64,000 nucleotides of DNA from DAIDKA01 sp036267975 (GTDB lineage Bacteria; Pseudomonadota; Gammaproteobacteria; Steroidobacterales; Steroidobacteraceae), in the NCBI GenBank assembly GCA_036267975.1, contig DATAVA010000022.1, positions 1 to 64,000 of the forward strand. Reading direction: 5' to 3'. Each line of letters opens with the position of its first letter. Position 1 is the first letter of the stretch. Below are positions 26,009 to 34,783 of the stretch, one piece after another. Under the pieces are notes generated by a model that saw only the letters and a program-made list of their open reading frames with translations, was not told the DNA's origin and ran no database searches. The translations under genes and the position numbers were made by a program.

Positions 26009-27097
26009 CTACGGGTTACGGCGGCTCGGGGCGAAGCCGTCCGTGGCGGCGACCAGCTCGCGTGTGGTACTGACCTCAAATGCCGAATGCCCCGCATCTG
26101 GCACGATGCGCAGCCGTGCCTCGGGCCATGCACGGTGCAGGTCCCAGGCGCTGCGCATCGGACACACGACGTCGTAGCGTCCCTGCACAATCACGGCCGG
26201 GATGTGCCGGATGCGATCGACGTCCGCCAGCAGCTGATCGTCCTGGCGCAGGAAGCCACCATTGATGAAGTAGTGACACTCGATGCGCGCGAATGCCGCC
26301 GCATACTTGGCATCGGCGGAGAACTTCGCGACATAGTCGGGATTGTGCCGCAGGTGGCTCGTCGCGCCTTCCCACACCGACCACGCCGTTGCGGCCTCCT
26401 TGAGCACCTTGGCATCGGTGCTGGTGAGGCGCCGGTAGTACGCGCGGATCATGTCGTGCCGTTCGTCTTGCGGAATCGGTGCGACGTAGTGCTCCCACAG
26501 GTCCGGGAACAGCGCGGCCGCACCGCCCGGGTCCTGATAGAACCAGTCGAGTTCCCAGCGACGCAGCATGAAGATGCCGCGCAGCACCAGCTCAGTCACG
26601 CGTTCCGGATGCGCCTGCGCGTAGGCCAGCGCGAGCGTCGAGCCCCATGAGCCGCCGAACACCAGCCAGCGCTCAATACCCAGCAGTTCGCGCAAGCTCT
26701 CGATATCGAGCACCAGGTGCCAGGTGGTGTTGTCCACCAGGCCCGCATGCGGACGGCTGCGGCCGCAGCCGCGCTGATCCATCAGTACGATGCGATAGCG
26801 CTTCGGGTCGAAGAAGCGGCGCATGGACGGGTCGGTGCCGCCGCCGGGCCCGCCATGGAGGAACACCGCGGGTTTGCCGCGCGGATTACCGCTCTCCTCG
26901 TAATAGATCTCGTGAACGGCCGAGACCCGCAGCATGCCGCTGTTGTAGGGTTTGAGGGGTGGGTACGGGCCGCGGGTCATCCGGGACCGGGCTGCCGGCC
27001 GCCGCGCGGGGAGCCTGGCAGGCTTCTTGCCGAGTTTCGGGGTCGGCTTCCGGCTCGAGCGGGCGTGAGCGGCTGTGCGGCCTTTAACAGTAACCAT
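26009..27097 (-). CDS. pip: Proline iminopeptidase (alpha/beta hydrolase)
   Basis: 362 residues from ATG 27097. The family core starts at MTRGPYPPLKPYNSGMLRVS (ATG 26980); the 39 residues before it are Lys/Arg/Pro/Ala-rich and may be a real extension or an upstream misread. The oxyanion segment HGGPGGGTDPSMRRFFDP, the nucleophile elbow GGSWGS, and the late Asp (QGRYDVVCP) and His (DAGHSAFE) give the serine-hydrolase triad. The enzyme removes N-terminal proline from peptides. It is divergent from holA and downstream of nothing obvious, so it is probably its own unit. Confidence 0.93.
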   Translation of the reverse strand: MVTVKGRTAAHARSSRKPTPKLGKKPARLPARRPAARSRMTRGPYPPLKPYNSGMLRVSAVHEIYYEESGNPRGKPAVFLHGGPGGGTDPSMRRFFDPKRYRIVLMDQRGCGRSRPHAGLVDNTTWHLVLDIESLRELLGIERWLVFGGSWGSTLALAYAQAHPERVTELVLRGIFMLRRWELDWFYQDPGGAAALFPDLWEHYVAPIPQDERHDMIRAYYRRLTSTDAKVLKEAATAWSVWEGATSHLRHNPDYVAKFSADAKYAAAFARIECHYFINGGFLRQDDQLLADVDRIRHIPAVIVQGRYDVVCPMRSAWDLHRAWPEARLRIVPDAGHSAFEVSTTRELVAATDGFAPSRRNP

Positions 27098-27165
27098 GGC
27101 GACGGCTCGTTTTGCTGGATACGCCAATATACCGCAGGTAGCATAAAGGCCATGTTCCAGCCCGC

Positions 27166-28182
27166 GTGCTGCCGCCGCCTTTGAAGATCAAACCCGAGTC
27201 CCTCGCGGCCCACCTGCGAGAGCGGCTGCTTCCCGTGTACCTCATATCCGGCGATGACCCCCTTTTGACGGGCGAGGCGGTCGACGCCGTGCGTGCGCGT
27301 GCGCGCGCCATGGGCTTTACCGAACGCGACGTGCACTTCATGGACCGGGGCGGGGACTGGGACGCGGTGTTGGCCTCGGTGGCCTCCCTGTCGCTGTTCG
27401 CACAGCGGCGCATCATCGAGGTGCGGTTGCCGACCGGTCGTCCGGGGGCAACGGGTGCGAAGGTGCTCAAGCGCGTCATCGATGACGCTAGCGAGGACAC
27501 CCTGCTGCTGATCCTCACCGGCCGCCTCGATCGCGAAGCAGCCAATAGCGAGTGGGCGCGCGCCCTGGAAGCGCGTGGTGCCTCGCTCGCGTTCTGGCCG
27601 CTGGCGCGCGCCGCCTTCCCGGCCTGGTTGCAAGAGCGTGCCCGCAGGCTCGATGTGGATCTTGCCCCCGAGGCGCTGGCGCTGCTCGCGGAACGCACCG
27701 AAGGTAATCTGCTGGCCGCCGCGCAGGAACTGGCGAAACTTGCTTTGCTGGCGGTCGATGGCCGGGTCGATGCCGCCGCGGTGCTTGCCAGTTCGACCGA
27801 CAGTTCGCATTTTGACGTCTCCGAACTCGATCGTGCCCTGACGCAGGCCGATGGCTCGCGGGCGCTGCGGGTGCTGGCGGGGTTGCGCGCCGAAGAGGTC
27901 GAGCTGCCGCTGGTGTTGTGGGCCGCCGTGAAGGCGCTGCATGCGGTGCTCGCGGCGGAGGGCGGCGTGGCGCCACCGCGCGGGGGTTACGGATTCAACA
28001 GTGCGCCGCCGCGGCGGCGCCGGCTCGGCGCGGCGCCGGCAGCGCTGGTCGCGCGCGCCGCGCGCGCCGATGCCATGGCCAAGGGCCGCCTGCGCGGTGA
28101 TGCCTGGGATGAACTGGCGCTGCTGGCGGCGGACCTGTGCGGCAATCGCGCCTTGCCCGCGGCGCCGCGTGCGCTGGGCTGA
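27166..28182 (+). CDS. holA: DNA polymerase III subunit delta
   Basis: 338 residues from GTG 27166. HolA is the clamp-loader subunit that opens the beta clamp. PVYLISGDDPLLTGEAVDAVR is the conserved N-terminal block, followed by the AAA+-like fold and the C-terminal collar domain. A Pro/Arg-rich insertion (PPRRRRLGAAPAAL) lies near residues 280-295. An in-frame TTG at 27181 is also possible. It opens an eight-gene operon (nadD, rsfS, rlmH, maf, rng, nit, tldD) whose normal upstream neighbours leuS-lptE are 4.4 kb away. Confidence 0.94.
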   Translation: MLPPPLKIKPESLAAHLRERLLPVYLISGDDPLLTGEAVDAVRARARAMGFTERDVHFMDRGGDWDAVLASVASLSLFAQRRIIEVRLPTGRPGATGAKVLKRVIDDASEDTLLLILTGRLDREAANSEWARALEARGASLAFWPLARAAFPAWLQERARRLDVDLAPEALALLAERTEGNLLAAAQELAKLALLAVDGRVDAAAVLASSTDSSHFDVSELDRALTQADGSRALRVLAGLRAEEVELPLVLWAAVKALHAVLAAEGGVAPPRGGYGFNSAPPRRRRLGAAPAALVARAARADAMAKGRLRGDAWDELALLAADLCGNRALPAAPRALG

Positions 28183-28197
28183 AGCGATCAGGAGACT

Positions 28198-28842
28198 ATG
28201 GAACCCATCGGCATTTTCGGCGGTACTTTCGATCCCATTCATGTGGGGCACCTGCGCACGGCCTTTGAGCTGTGGCAGGAGCTGCGTCTCACGGAGGTGC
28301 GCTTCCTGCCCACCGGCAATCCGCCGCATCGCGCTGAAACGCGCGCCAACGCCGAGCTGCGGCTGGCGATGGTGCGTGCCGCGGTGGAGGGACAGTCCGG
28401 CTTCGCGGTGGATGACCGGGAAGTCCGACGCACCGGTCTTTCCTATTCGGTCGATACGCTGACCGAATTGCGGCGGGAGCATCCGGACCGCTCCTTGTGT
28501 GTGCTGATGGGCATGGATGCGTTCCTCGGCTTGCCGAACTGGCACCGCTGGCGCGAAGTTCTCGATCTGGCGCATATCGTGGTCGTGCACCGTCCCGGCT
28601 GGCGCGCGCCGGCGCAGGGTCCACTGGGCGAGGTCATGGTGGATCGTGGCACGGGGAGCGTGCGCGACCTGCACATGCGCCTGGCCGGGAACGTCTACGT
28701 TCATGTTCCGACTCAGCTTGAGATTTCTTCCACGGAACTGCGCCAACTCATCGAAGCGGGGCGCGATCCGCGCTACCTCGTCCCGGACCCGGTGCGCAGG
28801 ATAATCCTGGAAACCGGGTGTTATGCTCAGCGTGAACGCTGA
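28198..28842 (+). CDS. nadD: Nicotinate-nucleotide adenylyltransferase
   Basis: 214 residues. NadD joins nicotinate mononucleotide and ATP to give deamido-NAD. The nucleotidylyltransferase signature GIFGGTFDPIHVGHLRTAFE lies at residues 5-24, and the C-terminal ISSTELRQLI matches the ISST(x)RR motif. ATG 28198 follows GGAG at the right distance, 15 nt after holA. Order holA-nadD-rsfS-rlmH is standard in gammaproteobacteria. Confidence 0.97.
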   Translation: MEPIGIFGGTFDPIHVGHLRTAFELWQELRLTEVRFLPTGNPPHRAETRANAELRLAMVRAAVEGQSGFAVDDREVRRTGLSYSVDTLTELRREHPDRSLCVLMGMDAFLGLPNWHRWREVLDLAHIVVVHRPGWRAPAQGPLGEVMVDRGTGSVRDLHMRLAGNVYVHVPTQLEISSTELRQLIEAGRDPRYLVPDPVRRIILETGCYAQRER

Positions 28843-28866
28843 CCTTCATCAAGGAGACTGCAACCT

Positions 28867-29325
28867 TTGCCAACGGCTACGATCCGAATCCGCACCCACC
28901 GCGCGACCCCGTCGCGTCCCGCAACTCCCTCATCACCGGTGCACGGCCTGGTCCAGGCGGCGCTGGATGATATGAAGGCCGTCAACATCAAGGTCCTGGA
29001 CGTGCGCGGCCTGACCGACATCACCGATACCATGATCATCGCTTCGGGCAATTCCGACCGCCATGTGCGCAGCATCGCTGAGCGGGTGGTGCAAAGTGCC
29101 AAAGCCGCCGGCTTTCCGCCCTTCGGTGTCGAAGGCGCACGCGATGGTGAGTGGGCCCTGGTCGATCTGCACGATGTGGTCGTGCACGTGATGCTGCCAC
29201 GCGTGCGTGAGTTCTACGGCCTGGAGCGGCTGTGGGCTACGCCCGACGCGCCGAAACCCGTGATGACGCGCAAGCGCACGAGCGCAGTGCCGCGCAAACG
29301 CGCGGCGCGCACTCCGAAAGCCTGA
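28867..29325 (+). CDS. rsfS: Ribosomal silencing factor RsfS
   Basis: 152 residues from TTG 28867, with AAGGAG 10 nt upstream. The conserved fold begins near residue 27 (LVQAALDDMKAVNIKVLDVRGLTDITDTMIIASGNSDRHVRSIAERV) and ends at FYGLERLW. RsfS binds L14 and blocks subunit joining when nutrients are scarce. The N-terminal 25 residues and the C-terminal 20 (TRKRTSAVPRKRAARTPKA) are basic extensions not found in E. coli RsfS (105 residues). Confidence 0.95.
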   Translation: MPTATIRIRTHRATPSRPATPSSPVHGLVQAALDDMKAVNIKVLDVRGLTDITDTMIIASGNSDRHVRSIAERVVQSAKAAGFPPFGVEGARDGEWALVDLHDVVVHVMLPRVREFYGLERLWATPDAPKPVMTRKRTSAVPRKRAARTPKA

Positions 29326-29342
29326 CCGGCGGTCCTGGCGCG

Positions 29343-29813
29343 GTGCGCACTCGCCTCATCGCCGTCGGCGAGCGCATGCCGCGGTGGGTGGATGAAGTCG
29401 TCGCGGACTACACCCAGCGGCTGGCCGGCAGCCTGAAGGTCGCGCTGGTCGAAGTACCGGCCGGTCAGCGCAGTAGTCGTGGCGATCCGGCCCAGGCCAT
29501 GCAGACCGAGGGTCAGCGCATCCTGGCCCTCATCAAGCCGCAGGAATTCGTGGTCGTCCTGGATGAACGCGGGGTGCACAGCACGACGCGCGGACTTGCG
29601 ACCTGGCTTGCCGCGCGCATGAACGACGGCCGCGACCTGGCGCTGGTGATCGGCGGCCCCGATGGTCTGGGGATCGACGTGCTGGCGCGGGCCGACTACA
29701 AACTGGCGTTGTCGAAGCTGACCTTGCCGCATGCGCTGGTCCGGGTCGTGCTGGCCGAGCAGCTTTATCGTGCGCACACTGTCCTGAGTGGACATCCGTA
29801 CCATCGCGACTGA
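29343..29813 (+). CDS. rlmH: 23S rRNA pseudouridine-1915 N3-methyltransferase RlmH
   Basis: 156 residues from GTG 29343 (E. coli 155). RlmH is a SPOUT methyltransferase that modifies pseudouridine 1915 in helix 69 on the assembled 70S ribosome. LALVIGGPDGLG and the C-terminal KLTLPHALVRVVLAEQLYRAHTVLSGHPYHRD are the family hallmarks, the latter making the SAM knot. The frame runs open back to 29232, but homology begins at VRTRLIAVGERMP. Confidence 0.95.
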   Translation: MRTRLIAVGERMPRWVDEVVADYTQRLAGSLKVALVEVPAGQRSSRGDPAQAMQTEGQRILALIKPQEFVVVLDERGVHSTTRGLATWLAARMNDGRDLALVIGGPDGLGIDVLARADYKLALSKLTLPHALVRVVLAEQLYRAHTVLSGHPYHRD

Positions 29814-29823
29814 GACTGAGCCC

Positions 29824-30411
29824 ATGTCACCGATACCCGTGCTGCGACTGGCTTCCGCATCGCCCCGGCGCCGTGAACTGCTGGCGCAGATCGGCGTGCT
29901 GCACGCAGTCGAAGTCGCCGACGTAGATGAGAGCGCCCGCCTCGGCGAAACCGTCACGCGCTACGTCGAGCGCGTCGCGCGCGCCAAGGCCGAAGCGGTG
30001 TGGGAGCGACTGCACGATCTGCCGGTGCTCGGCGCGGACACGACTGTGGTGCTGGATGGCGTCAGCCTCGGCAAGCCTCAGGACCAGGCACACGCGCTCG
30101 CCATGCTCGAAGCGCTCGCGGGCCGTGAACACCAGGTGCTCACCGCGGTGGCGCTGGTGACGGCGGCGGGCACGCGCTGTGTCACCAGCGCCAGCACCGT
30201 CCGCATGCGGGCCTCCACCGCCACTGAGCGCGCCCGCTACTGGGACAGCGGCGAACCGCGCGACAAGGCGGGGGCGTACGCGATTCAGGGGCTCGGCGCC
30301 ATATTCATCGAGTCTTTGCAGGGCAGCTATTCCGGAGTGATGGGACTGCCGCTGTTTGAAACCGCGCAGCTGCTGGCAGCGGCCCGCGTGCCGTGCTGGA
30401 GCCCACCGTGA
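29824..30411 (+). CDS. maf: Maf-family nucleoside triphosphate pyrophosphatase
   Basis: 195 residues from ATG 29824. The motif LRLASASPRRRELLAQIG starts the fold and VLGADTTVVLDG carries the catalytic Asp. Later GAYAIQGLGAIFIESLQGSYSGVMGLPLFET matches the YhdE-type Maf that hydrolyses dTTP and UTP. In E. coli yhdE lies directly before rng, as here. The stop overlaps the rng GTG (GTGA). Confidence 0.95.
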   Translation: MSPIPVLRLASASPRRRELLAQIGVLHAVEVADVDESARLGETVTRYVERVARAKAEAVWERLHDLPVLGADTTVVLDGVSLGKPQDQAHALAMLEALAGREHQVLTAVALVTAAGTRCVTSASTVRMRASTATERARYWDSGEPRDKAGAYAIQGLGAIFIESLQGSYSGVMGLPLFETAQLLAAARVPCWSPP

Positions 30412-31877
30412 GCAGCGAACTGCTGGTCAATCTCGGTCCGCGCGAGACTCGCGCGGCGCTGGTGGAGAATGGCGCGCTCACCGAAATTCACATCGAGCGC
30501 GCCAGCAAACGCGGCCTGGTCGGCAACATCTACAAGGGCAAGGTCTCGCGGGTGCTGCCCGGTATGCAGGCCGCGTTCATCGAAGTGGGGCTCGAGCGCA
30601 CCGCATTCCTGCACGTCGCCGACATCGCCCTCGTCAGGCCCGATGACACGGTGGTGAGCCTGCCACCGATCGACGACATCCGCCGGCTCGTGACCCAGGG
30701 CGATGAACTGCTCGTGCAGGTGGTCAAGGACCCGATGGGCACGAAAGGTGCGCGCCTCACGACCTTTGTCGCGCTGCCCTCGCGCTATCTTGTGTTCATG
30801 CCGCGTGGCGAGGGCATCGGTGTTTCGGCGCGCATCGAGGATGATGCGATCCGCCAGCGGCTGAAGGCCGCCATCGCGGCGGTACTGCCACCCCAGGCTG
30901 TGGGCGGCTACATCGTGCGCACTGCGGCGCAGAGCGCGGATGCCGCGGGTCTGCGCGAGGATGTCGCCTACCTGGACAAGCTGTGGCGGCACGTCCGCGA
31001 GGAGTCCGCGCGGGTCGAGGCCGGGCACATCGTGCATGCCGACCTGCCGTTGCCGCTGCGCGTGTTGCGCGATGAGCTGCTGCCGGATGTGTCGCGGGTG
31101 CTGGTGGATTCGGCTACGGAAGTGGCGGCCATGCAGGAGTTCGCACGCACCTATCTGCCCGACAGCCCGGTGCAGATCGAACTGTACTCAGGCCAGCGGC
31201 CCTTGTTCGACCTGCATGGCGTCGAAGAGGAGCTGTCGCGCGCCCTGGACCGCAAGGTGCCATTGAAATCTGGCGGCCACCTGATCATCGATCAGACCGA
31301 GGCCATGACCACCATTGATGTGAACACCGGCGGGTACGTCGGTCATCGCAATCTCGAGGAAACGATTTTCCGCACCAACCTCGAGGCCGCCGTGGCCATT
31401 GCGCGCCAGCTGCGCCTGCGCAATCTGGGTGGCATCATCATCATCGACTTCATCGACATGGGCGACGCGGCGCACCGGCGACAGGTGCTGCAGGCGCTGG
31501 AGCGTGCGCTGGTGTCGGATCGCGCGCAGACCCACATCGTGAGTCTGTCGCCGCTGGGCCTGGTGGAAATGACCCGCAAACGCACCCGCGAGAGTCTCGA
31601 GCACCTGCTGTGCAAGGCCTGCCCGGCCTGCGAGGGGCGCGGGTTCGTGAAGACCCCGGAGACGGTCGCGCATGATGTTTACCGCGAAATCATGCGCCAG
31701 AGCGGTCAGTTTGCCAGCCGCGAGCTGCTGATCCTCGCGCACCAGGAAGTGGTCGATCATCTGCTCGAGAATGAATCGGCGAGTCTCGCCGAGCTTGAAC
31801 ATCAGGTCGGACGCCCCATACGCATGCAGGTGGAGGCGCTCTATGGTGTGGATCAATTCGACGTGGTCCTAATATGA
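30408..31877 (+). CDS. rng: Ribonuclease G
   Basis: 489 residues from GTG 30408, the same length as E. coli RNase G. GTG 30393 would add five residues, but 30408 has GGAG 7 nt upstream and overlaps the maf stop. An N-terminal S1 domain (GNIYKGKVSRVLPGMQAAFIEVGLERTAFLHVADI) is followed by the RNase E/G catalytic core, with metal-binding Asp in TTIDVNTGG and IIIDFIDM. The Zn-link CKACPACEGRG follows. RNase G matures the 16S rRNA 5' end and degrades mRNA. Its stop overlaps the next ATG. Confidence 0.97.
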   Translation: MSSELLVNLGPRETRAALVENGALTEIHIERASKRGLVGNIYKGKVSRVLPGMQAAFIEVGLERTAFLHVADIALVRPDDTVVSLPPIDDIRRLVTQGDELLVQVVKDPMGTKGARLTTFVALPSRYLVFMPRGEGIGVSARIEDDAIRQRLKAAIAAVLPPQAVGGYIVRTAAQSADAAGLREDVAYLDKLWRHVREESARVEAGHIVHADLPLPLRVLRDELLPDVSRVLVDSATEVAAMQEFARTYLPDSPVQIELYSGQRPLFDLHGVEEELSRALDRKVPLKSGGHLIIDQTEAMTTIDVNTGGYVGHRNLEETIFRTNLEAAVAIARQLRLRNLGGIIIIDFIDMGDAAHRRQVLQALERALVSDRAQTHIVSLSPLGLVEMTRKRTRESLEHLLCKACPACEGRGFVKTPETVAHDVYREIMRQSGQFASRELLILAHQEVVDHLLENESASLAELEHQVGRPIRMQVEALYGVDQFDVVLI

Positions 31878-32680
31878 AAGTCGCAACCATCCAGATGAAC
31901 TCGGGGCCGGATGTCACGCACAACATCGGCGTGGCCGGCACGCTGCTGGCGGAGGCCGCGGGTTCGGGCGCGGTGCTGGCGGTGCTGCCCGAGAACTTCG
32001 CGATCATGGGGGCCAGGGAGGCTGACCGGCTGGCCGTGGCCGAGAGCCCCGGCGCGGGCCCCATCCAGGATGCAATCGCGGAGCTGGCCCAGCGGCTGTC
32101 GCTGTGGGTCGTAGCCGGAACGCTGCCGCTCAGAGGCCAAAGTGCCCAGCGGATCGCACCCGCCAGTGTCGTGTTCGATGCCAACGGCAAAGCAGTCGCG
32201 CGCTACGACAAGATCCACCTGTTCGATGTCGAGGTTCCGGAGAAACGCGAGATCTACCGCGAATCTGCCACGTTCGAGCCGGGAACAGAGCCGATCCTCG
32301 TCGAAACTCCCGCAGGAGTACTTGGCCTGTCCGTTTGCTATGACATGCGCTTCCCGGAGCTGTACCGGCTGCTGTCGGCGCGCGGCGCGACCCTGCTGGC
32401 CATGCCGGCCGCCTTTACCGTTCCCACCGGCCAAGCACATTGGGAGGTGCTGTTGCGGGCCCGCGCGATCGAAAACCTTTGTTACGTGCTGGCGGCGACG
32501 CAATCGGGCCTGCACGCCAACGGTCGGGAGACCTACGGCGATGCGATGATCGTGGACTATTGGGGCCGCATCCTCAGCCGCCGGCCTTCCGGCGCTGGCG
32601 TGGTGCTGGCCGAGGTCGACCCGGTCGCGCAGGCAGGCGTGCGCGCCGGCTTTCCCGCACTGAAGCATCGCGTGCTGTAA
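31874..32680 (+). CDS. Carbon-nitrogen hydrolase (Nit1/deaminated-glutathione amidase type)
   Basis: 268 residues. The Glu-Lys-Cys nitrilase triad is visible: Glu in VLPENFAIMG, Lys in RYDKIHLFDVEVP, and Cys155 in SVCYDMRFPELYR. The sequence around the active site matches Nit1/YbeM-like amidases, which repair deaminated glutathione made by transaminases. The ATG overlaps the rng stop by 4 nt. In many gammaproteobacteria yhdP sits between rng and this gene; it is absent here. Confidence 0.9.
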   Translation: MKVATIQMNSGPDVTHNIGVAGTLLAEAAGSGAVLAVLPENFAIMGAREADRLAVAESPGAGPIQDAIAELAQRLSLWVVAGTLPLRGQSAQRIAPASVVFDANGKAVARYDKIHLFDVEVPEKREIYRESATFEPGTEPILVETPAGVLGLSVCYDMRFPELYRLLSARGATLLAMPAAFTVPTGQAHWEVLLRARAIENLCYVLAATQSGLHANGRETYGDAMIVDYWGRILSRRPSGAGVVLAEVDPVAQAGVRAGFPALKHRVL

Positions 32681-32709
32681 TGTCTGATCAGGATTTCGAA
32701 GGATAAAAG

Positions 32710-34167
32710 ATGGCAACGTCCGTGCGACCCGCCGATGCGCTGGCCATTGCGCGCGAAACCATTCTGGCCCCCAGCGGCTTGGACGAGTCGCAGCTGGACC
32801 GTGTGTTCGGGCAGGTGATGTCCCATTCCGTCGACTTCGCGGACCTGTACTTCCAGCTGGCGCACGAGGAGTCCTGGGCGCTCGAGGACAGCATCGTCAA
32901 GGAAGGCAGCGCTGCCATCGAACAGGGTGTCGGCGTGCGTGCGCTGTCCGGTGAGAAGACCGGCTTCGCCTACTCCGATGAGATCATGCTGCCGGCGCTG
33001 GAGGATGCTTCGCGCGCCGCGCGGGCCATCGCCGCGCAGGGCGCTGACCATTCGCTGGCCGTGTGGCAGTCGCGTGCTGGACATCAGCTGTACCTGCCCG
33101 ATGACCCCGTCGCCACCCTCAGTGATGCGGATAAGGTCGCATGGCTGATGCGCGTGGATCGCGAAACGCGCGCACTCGACCCGCGCGTCAAGCAGGTGAT
33201 GGCCAGTGTCACCGCCGTGCATGAAGTGGTGCTCATCGCCAACAGCGATGGCGATCTGGCCGCGGATGTGCGACCGCTGGTGCGCTTCAATGTTTCGGTG
33301 ATTGTCGAGCAGAATGGCCGCCGCGAGCAGGGCTATTCGGGCTGCGGCGGCCGCTACACCCTCAGTGACCTGGTGGCCGAGGATCGACCGTTGCAGCTGG
33401 GCCGCGAGGCCGTGCGCCAGGCGCTCGTGAATCTCGAGGCCATCGCGGCGCCGGCCGGTCCCATGACCGTGGTGCTCGGGCCGGGCTGGCCGGGGGTGCT
33501 GCTGCATGAGGCGATCGGCCATGGGCTCGAAGGAGATTTCAATCGCAAGGGCACGTCGGCCTTTGCCAACCGCATTGGCGAGCGAGTGGCCACCGAGGCG
33601 TGCACCGTGGTCGATGACGGTACCCTGTCGCGGCGCCGCGGCTCGCTGAATATCGATGATGAGGGCACCCCGACCGGCTGCACCACGCTCATCGAGAACG
33701 GCATTCTGCGCGGCTACATGCAGGACAAGCTCAATGCGCGCCTGACGGGCGGGCGCTCCACCGGCAATGGGCGGCGCGAATCCTTCGCGCATGTGACGCT
33801 GCCGCGCATGACCAATACCTACATGCGCCCCGGTCCGCATGCGCCGCAGGACATCATCGGTTCAGTGGAGCGCGGCATCTATGCCGTGAATTTCGGCGGC
33901 GGCCAGGTTGATATCACCTCCGGGAAGTTTGTGTTCTCCGCGAGCGAGGCCTATGCCATTGTGAACGGCAAGCTCGGTGCGCCTCTGAAGGGCGCCACCC
34001 TGATCGGCAATGGCCCGGACGTGCTCACGCGCGTCAGCATGGTGGGCAACGATCTGAAGCTTGACGAGGGCGTCGGTACCTGTGGCAAGGAAGGGCAGAA
34101 TGTTCCCGTCGGCGTGGGCCAGCCCACGCTGCGGGTGGATGGACTCACGGTCGGGGGGACCGGCTAG
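32710..34167 (+). CDS. tldD: Metalloprotease TldD
   Basis: 485 residues. TldD carries the zinc site HEAIGH (266-271, in LLHEAIGHGLEGDFNRKG) and acts as a heterodimer with PmbA/TldE, degrading unfolded peptides and maturing some modified peptides such as microcin B17. The partner gene pmbA is 4.3 kb downstream (38425-39771). ATG 32710 follows AAGGA. It ends the holA operon. Confidence 0.97.
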   Translation: MATSVRPADALAIARETILAPSGLDESQLDRVFGQVMSHSVDFADLYFQLAHEESWALEDSIVKEGSAAIEQGVGVRALSGEKTGFAYSDEIMLPALEDASRAARAIAAQGADHSLAVWQSRAGHQLYLPDDPVATLSDADKVAWLMRVDRETRALDPRVKQVMASVTAVHEVVLIANSDGDLAADVRPLVRFNVSVIVEQNGRREQGYSGCGGRYTLSDLVAEDRPLQLGREAVRQALVNLEAIAAPAGPMTVVLGPGWPGVLLHEAIGHGLEGDFNRKGTSAFANRIGERVATEACTVVDDGTLSRRRGSLNIDDEGTPTGCTTLIENGILRGYMQDKLNARLTGGRSTGNGRRESFAHVTLPRMTNTYMRPGPHAPQDIIGSVERGIYAVNFGGGQVDITSGKFVFSASEAYAIVNGKLGAPLKGATLIGNGPDVLTRVSMVGNDLKLDEGVGTCGKEGQNVPVGVGQPTLRVDGLTVGGTG

Positions 34168-34233
34168 AACATAACTTTGGTGGCATGCCAACCACGGCTG
34201 AAATTTTAATGGGCCAACGTCCTACAGTCAGCA

Positions 34234-34257
34234 AAGTGTGACGTCACGCACACTTTG
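34234..34257 (+). promoter_or_regulatory. 8-bp inverted repeat upstream of a small ORF
   Basis: AAAGTGTG (34234-34241) and CACACTTT (34250-34257) are perfect inverted arms around ACGTCACG, which with the left arm also forms the 10-bp palindrome GTGACGTCAC. There is no T-run, so it is not a standard terminator for tldD. It is placed 53 nt before the small ORF and could be an operator or a leader hairpin. Confidence 0.4.
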
Positions 34258-34309
34258 GCGGGGGGCATTCCCCGTACGGTGACCCCGATCCGCTCAAAGG
34301 AAGTAAATC

Positions 34310-34480
34310 ATGGCCCCTGAATCCAGGAACGAATCCGAACTGAAGCTCCCCAAGGACCTGATCTCCGAGGTGCAGCGCCACATTCCGACCGGCCGCGGCG
34401 ACTTTCAGGTCGAAGGCTGGAAGCCGTCACTGGTTTCAAAGATGTTTGGGTTCCTCGATCGTGGCCGCTCGCGCGAGTGA
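34310..34480 (+). CDS. Small hypothetical protein, 56 residues
   Basis: ATG 34310 has a strong AAAGGAAG ribosome binding site. The 56 residues start MAPESRNESELKLPKDLISE and end FGFLDRGRSRE, with charged ends and a central GRGDFQVEGWKPSLVSKMFGF. No signal, membrane helix or known motif is visible. Evidence for coding is the ribosome binding site, a composition unlike random GC-rich translation, and an inverted repeat upstream. I do not recognise a family. Confidence 0.5.
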   Translation: MAPESRNESELKLPKDLISEVQRHIPTGRGDFQVEGWKPSLVSKMFGFLDRGRSRE

Positions 34481-34504
34481 CCCTAAGGCGCTTAAACTCG
34501 TGCC

Positions 34505-34783
34505 ATGAGCACCGCTCGCCACCGGTTGTCACGTCCGCTGTATGAAGGCCTGCCCTGGGCATATCTGGCGGCTGGGCTGCTGGCGCTGATTGCGAGCTAT
34601 TTCCAGACCTCCTCCGGGTTGAGCCTGGTGCTGGGATTGCCCGGACTGCTCGTGTTCATGGCGGGCGTAGTGGTGCTGCTGCGGCGGCGCGGCTACCGTC
34701 GCCTGCGCGCCCAATATGACGCTCCGGATGCGCTCGATGAGGCCACCGCGGCCTCCGTGCCGCCCGGGGCAGACCTGCCTTAG
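34505..34783 (+). CDS. Small integral membrane protein
   Basis: 92 residues with two hydrophobic helices (LPWAYLAAGLLALIASYFQ and GLSLVLGLPGLLVFMAGVVVLL) joined by a short loop, then a basic RRRGYRRLRAQY stretch and an acidic/Ala-rich tail. It should be a two-helix inner-membrane protein with the C-terminus in the cytoplasm. The function is unknown. It follows the 56-residue ORF by 24 nt and overlaps the convergent FHA-ATPase stop by 4 nt. Confidence 0.7.
   Translation: MSTARHRLSRPLYEGLPWAYLAAGLLALIASYFQTSSGLSLVLGLPGLLVFMAGVVVLLRRRGYRRLRAQYDAPDALDEATAASVPPGADLP

Noticed and set aside
26977..28746. A 589-codon minus-strand frame across holA and nadD
   Set aside because: It is antisense to two clear genes and shows no recognisable domain or start signals.
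34168..34309. Intrinsic terminator of tldD at the AAAGTGTG/CACACTTT repeat
   Set aside because: The inverted repeat is followed by GGCGGGGGGC, not a T-run, so it is kept as a regulatory candidate.
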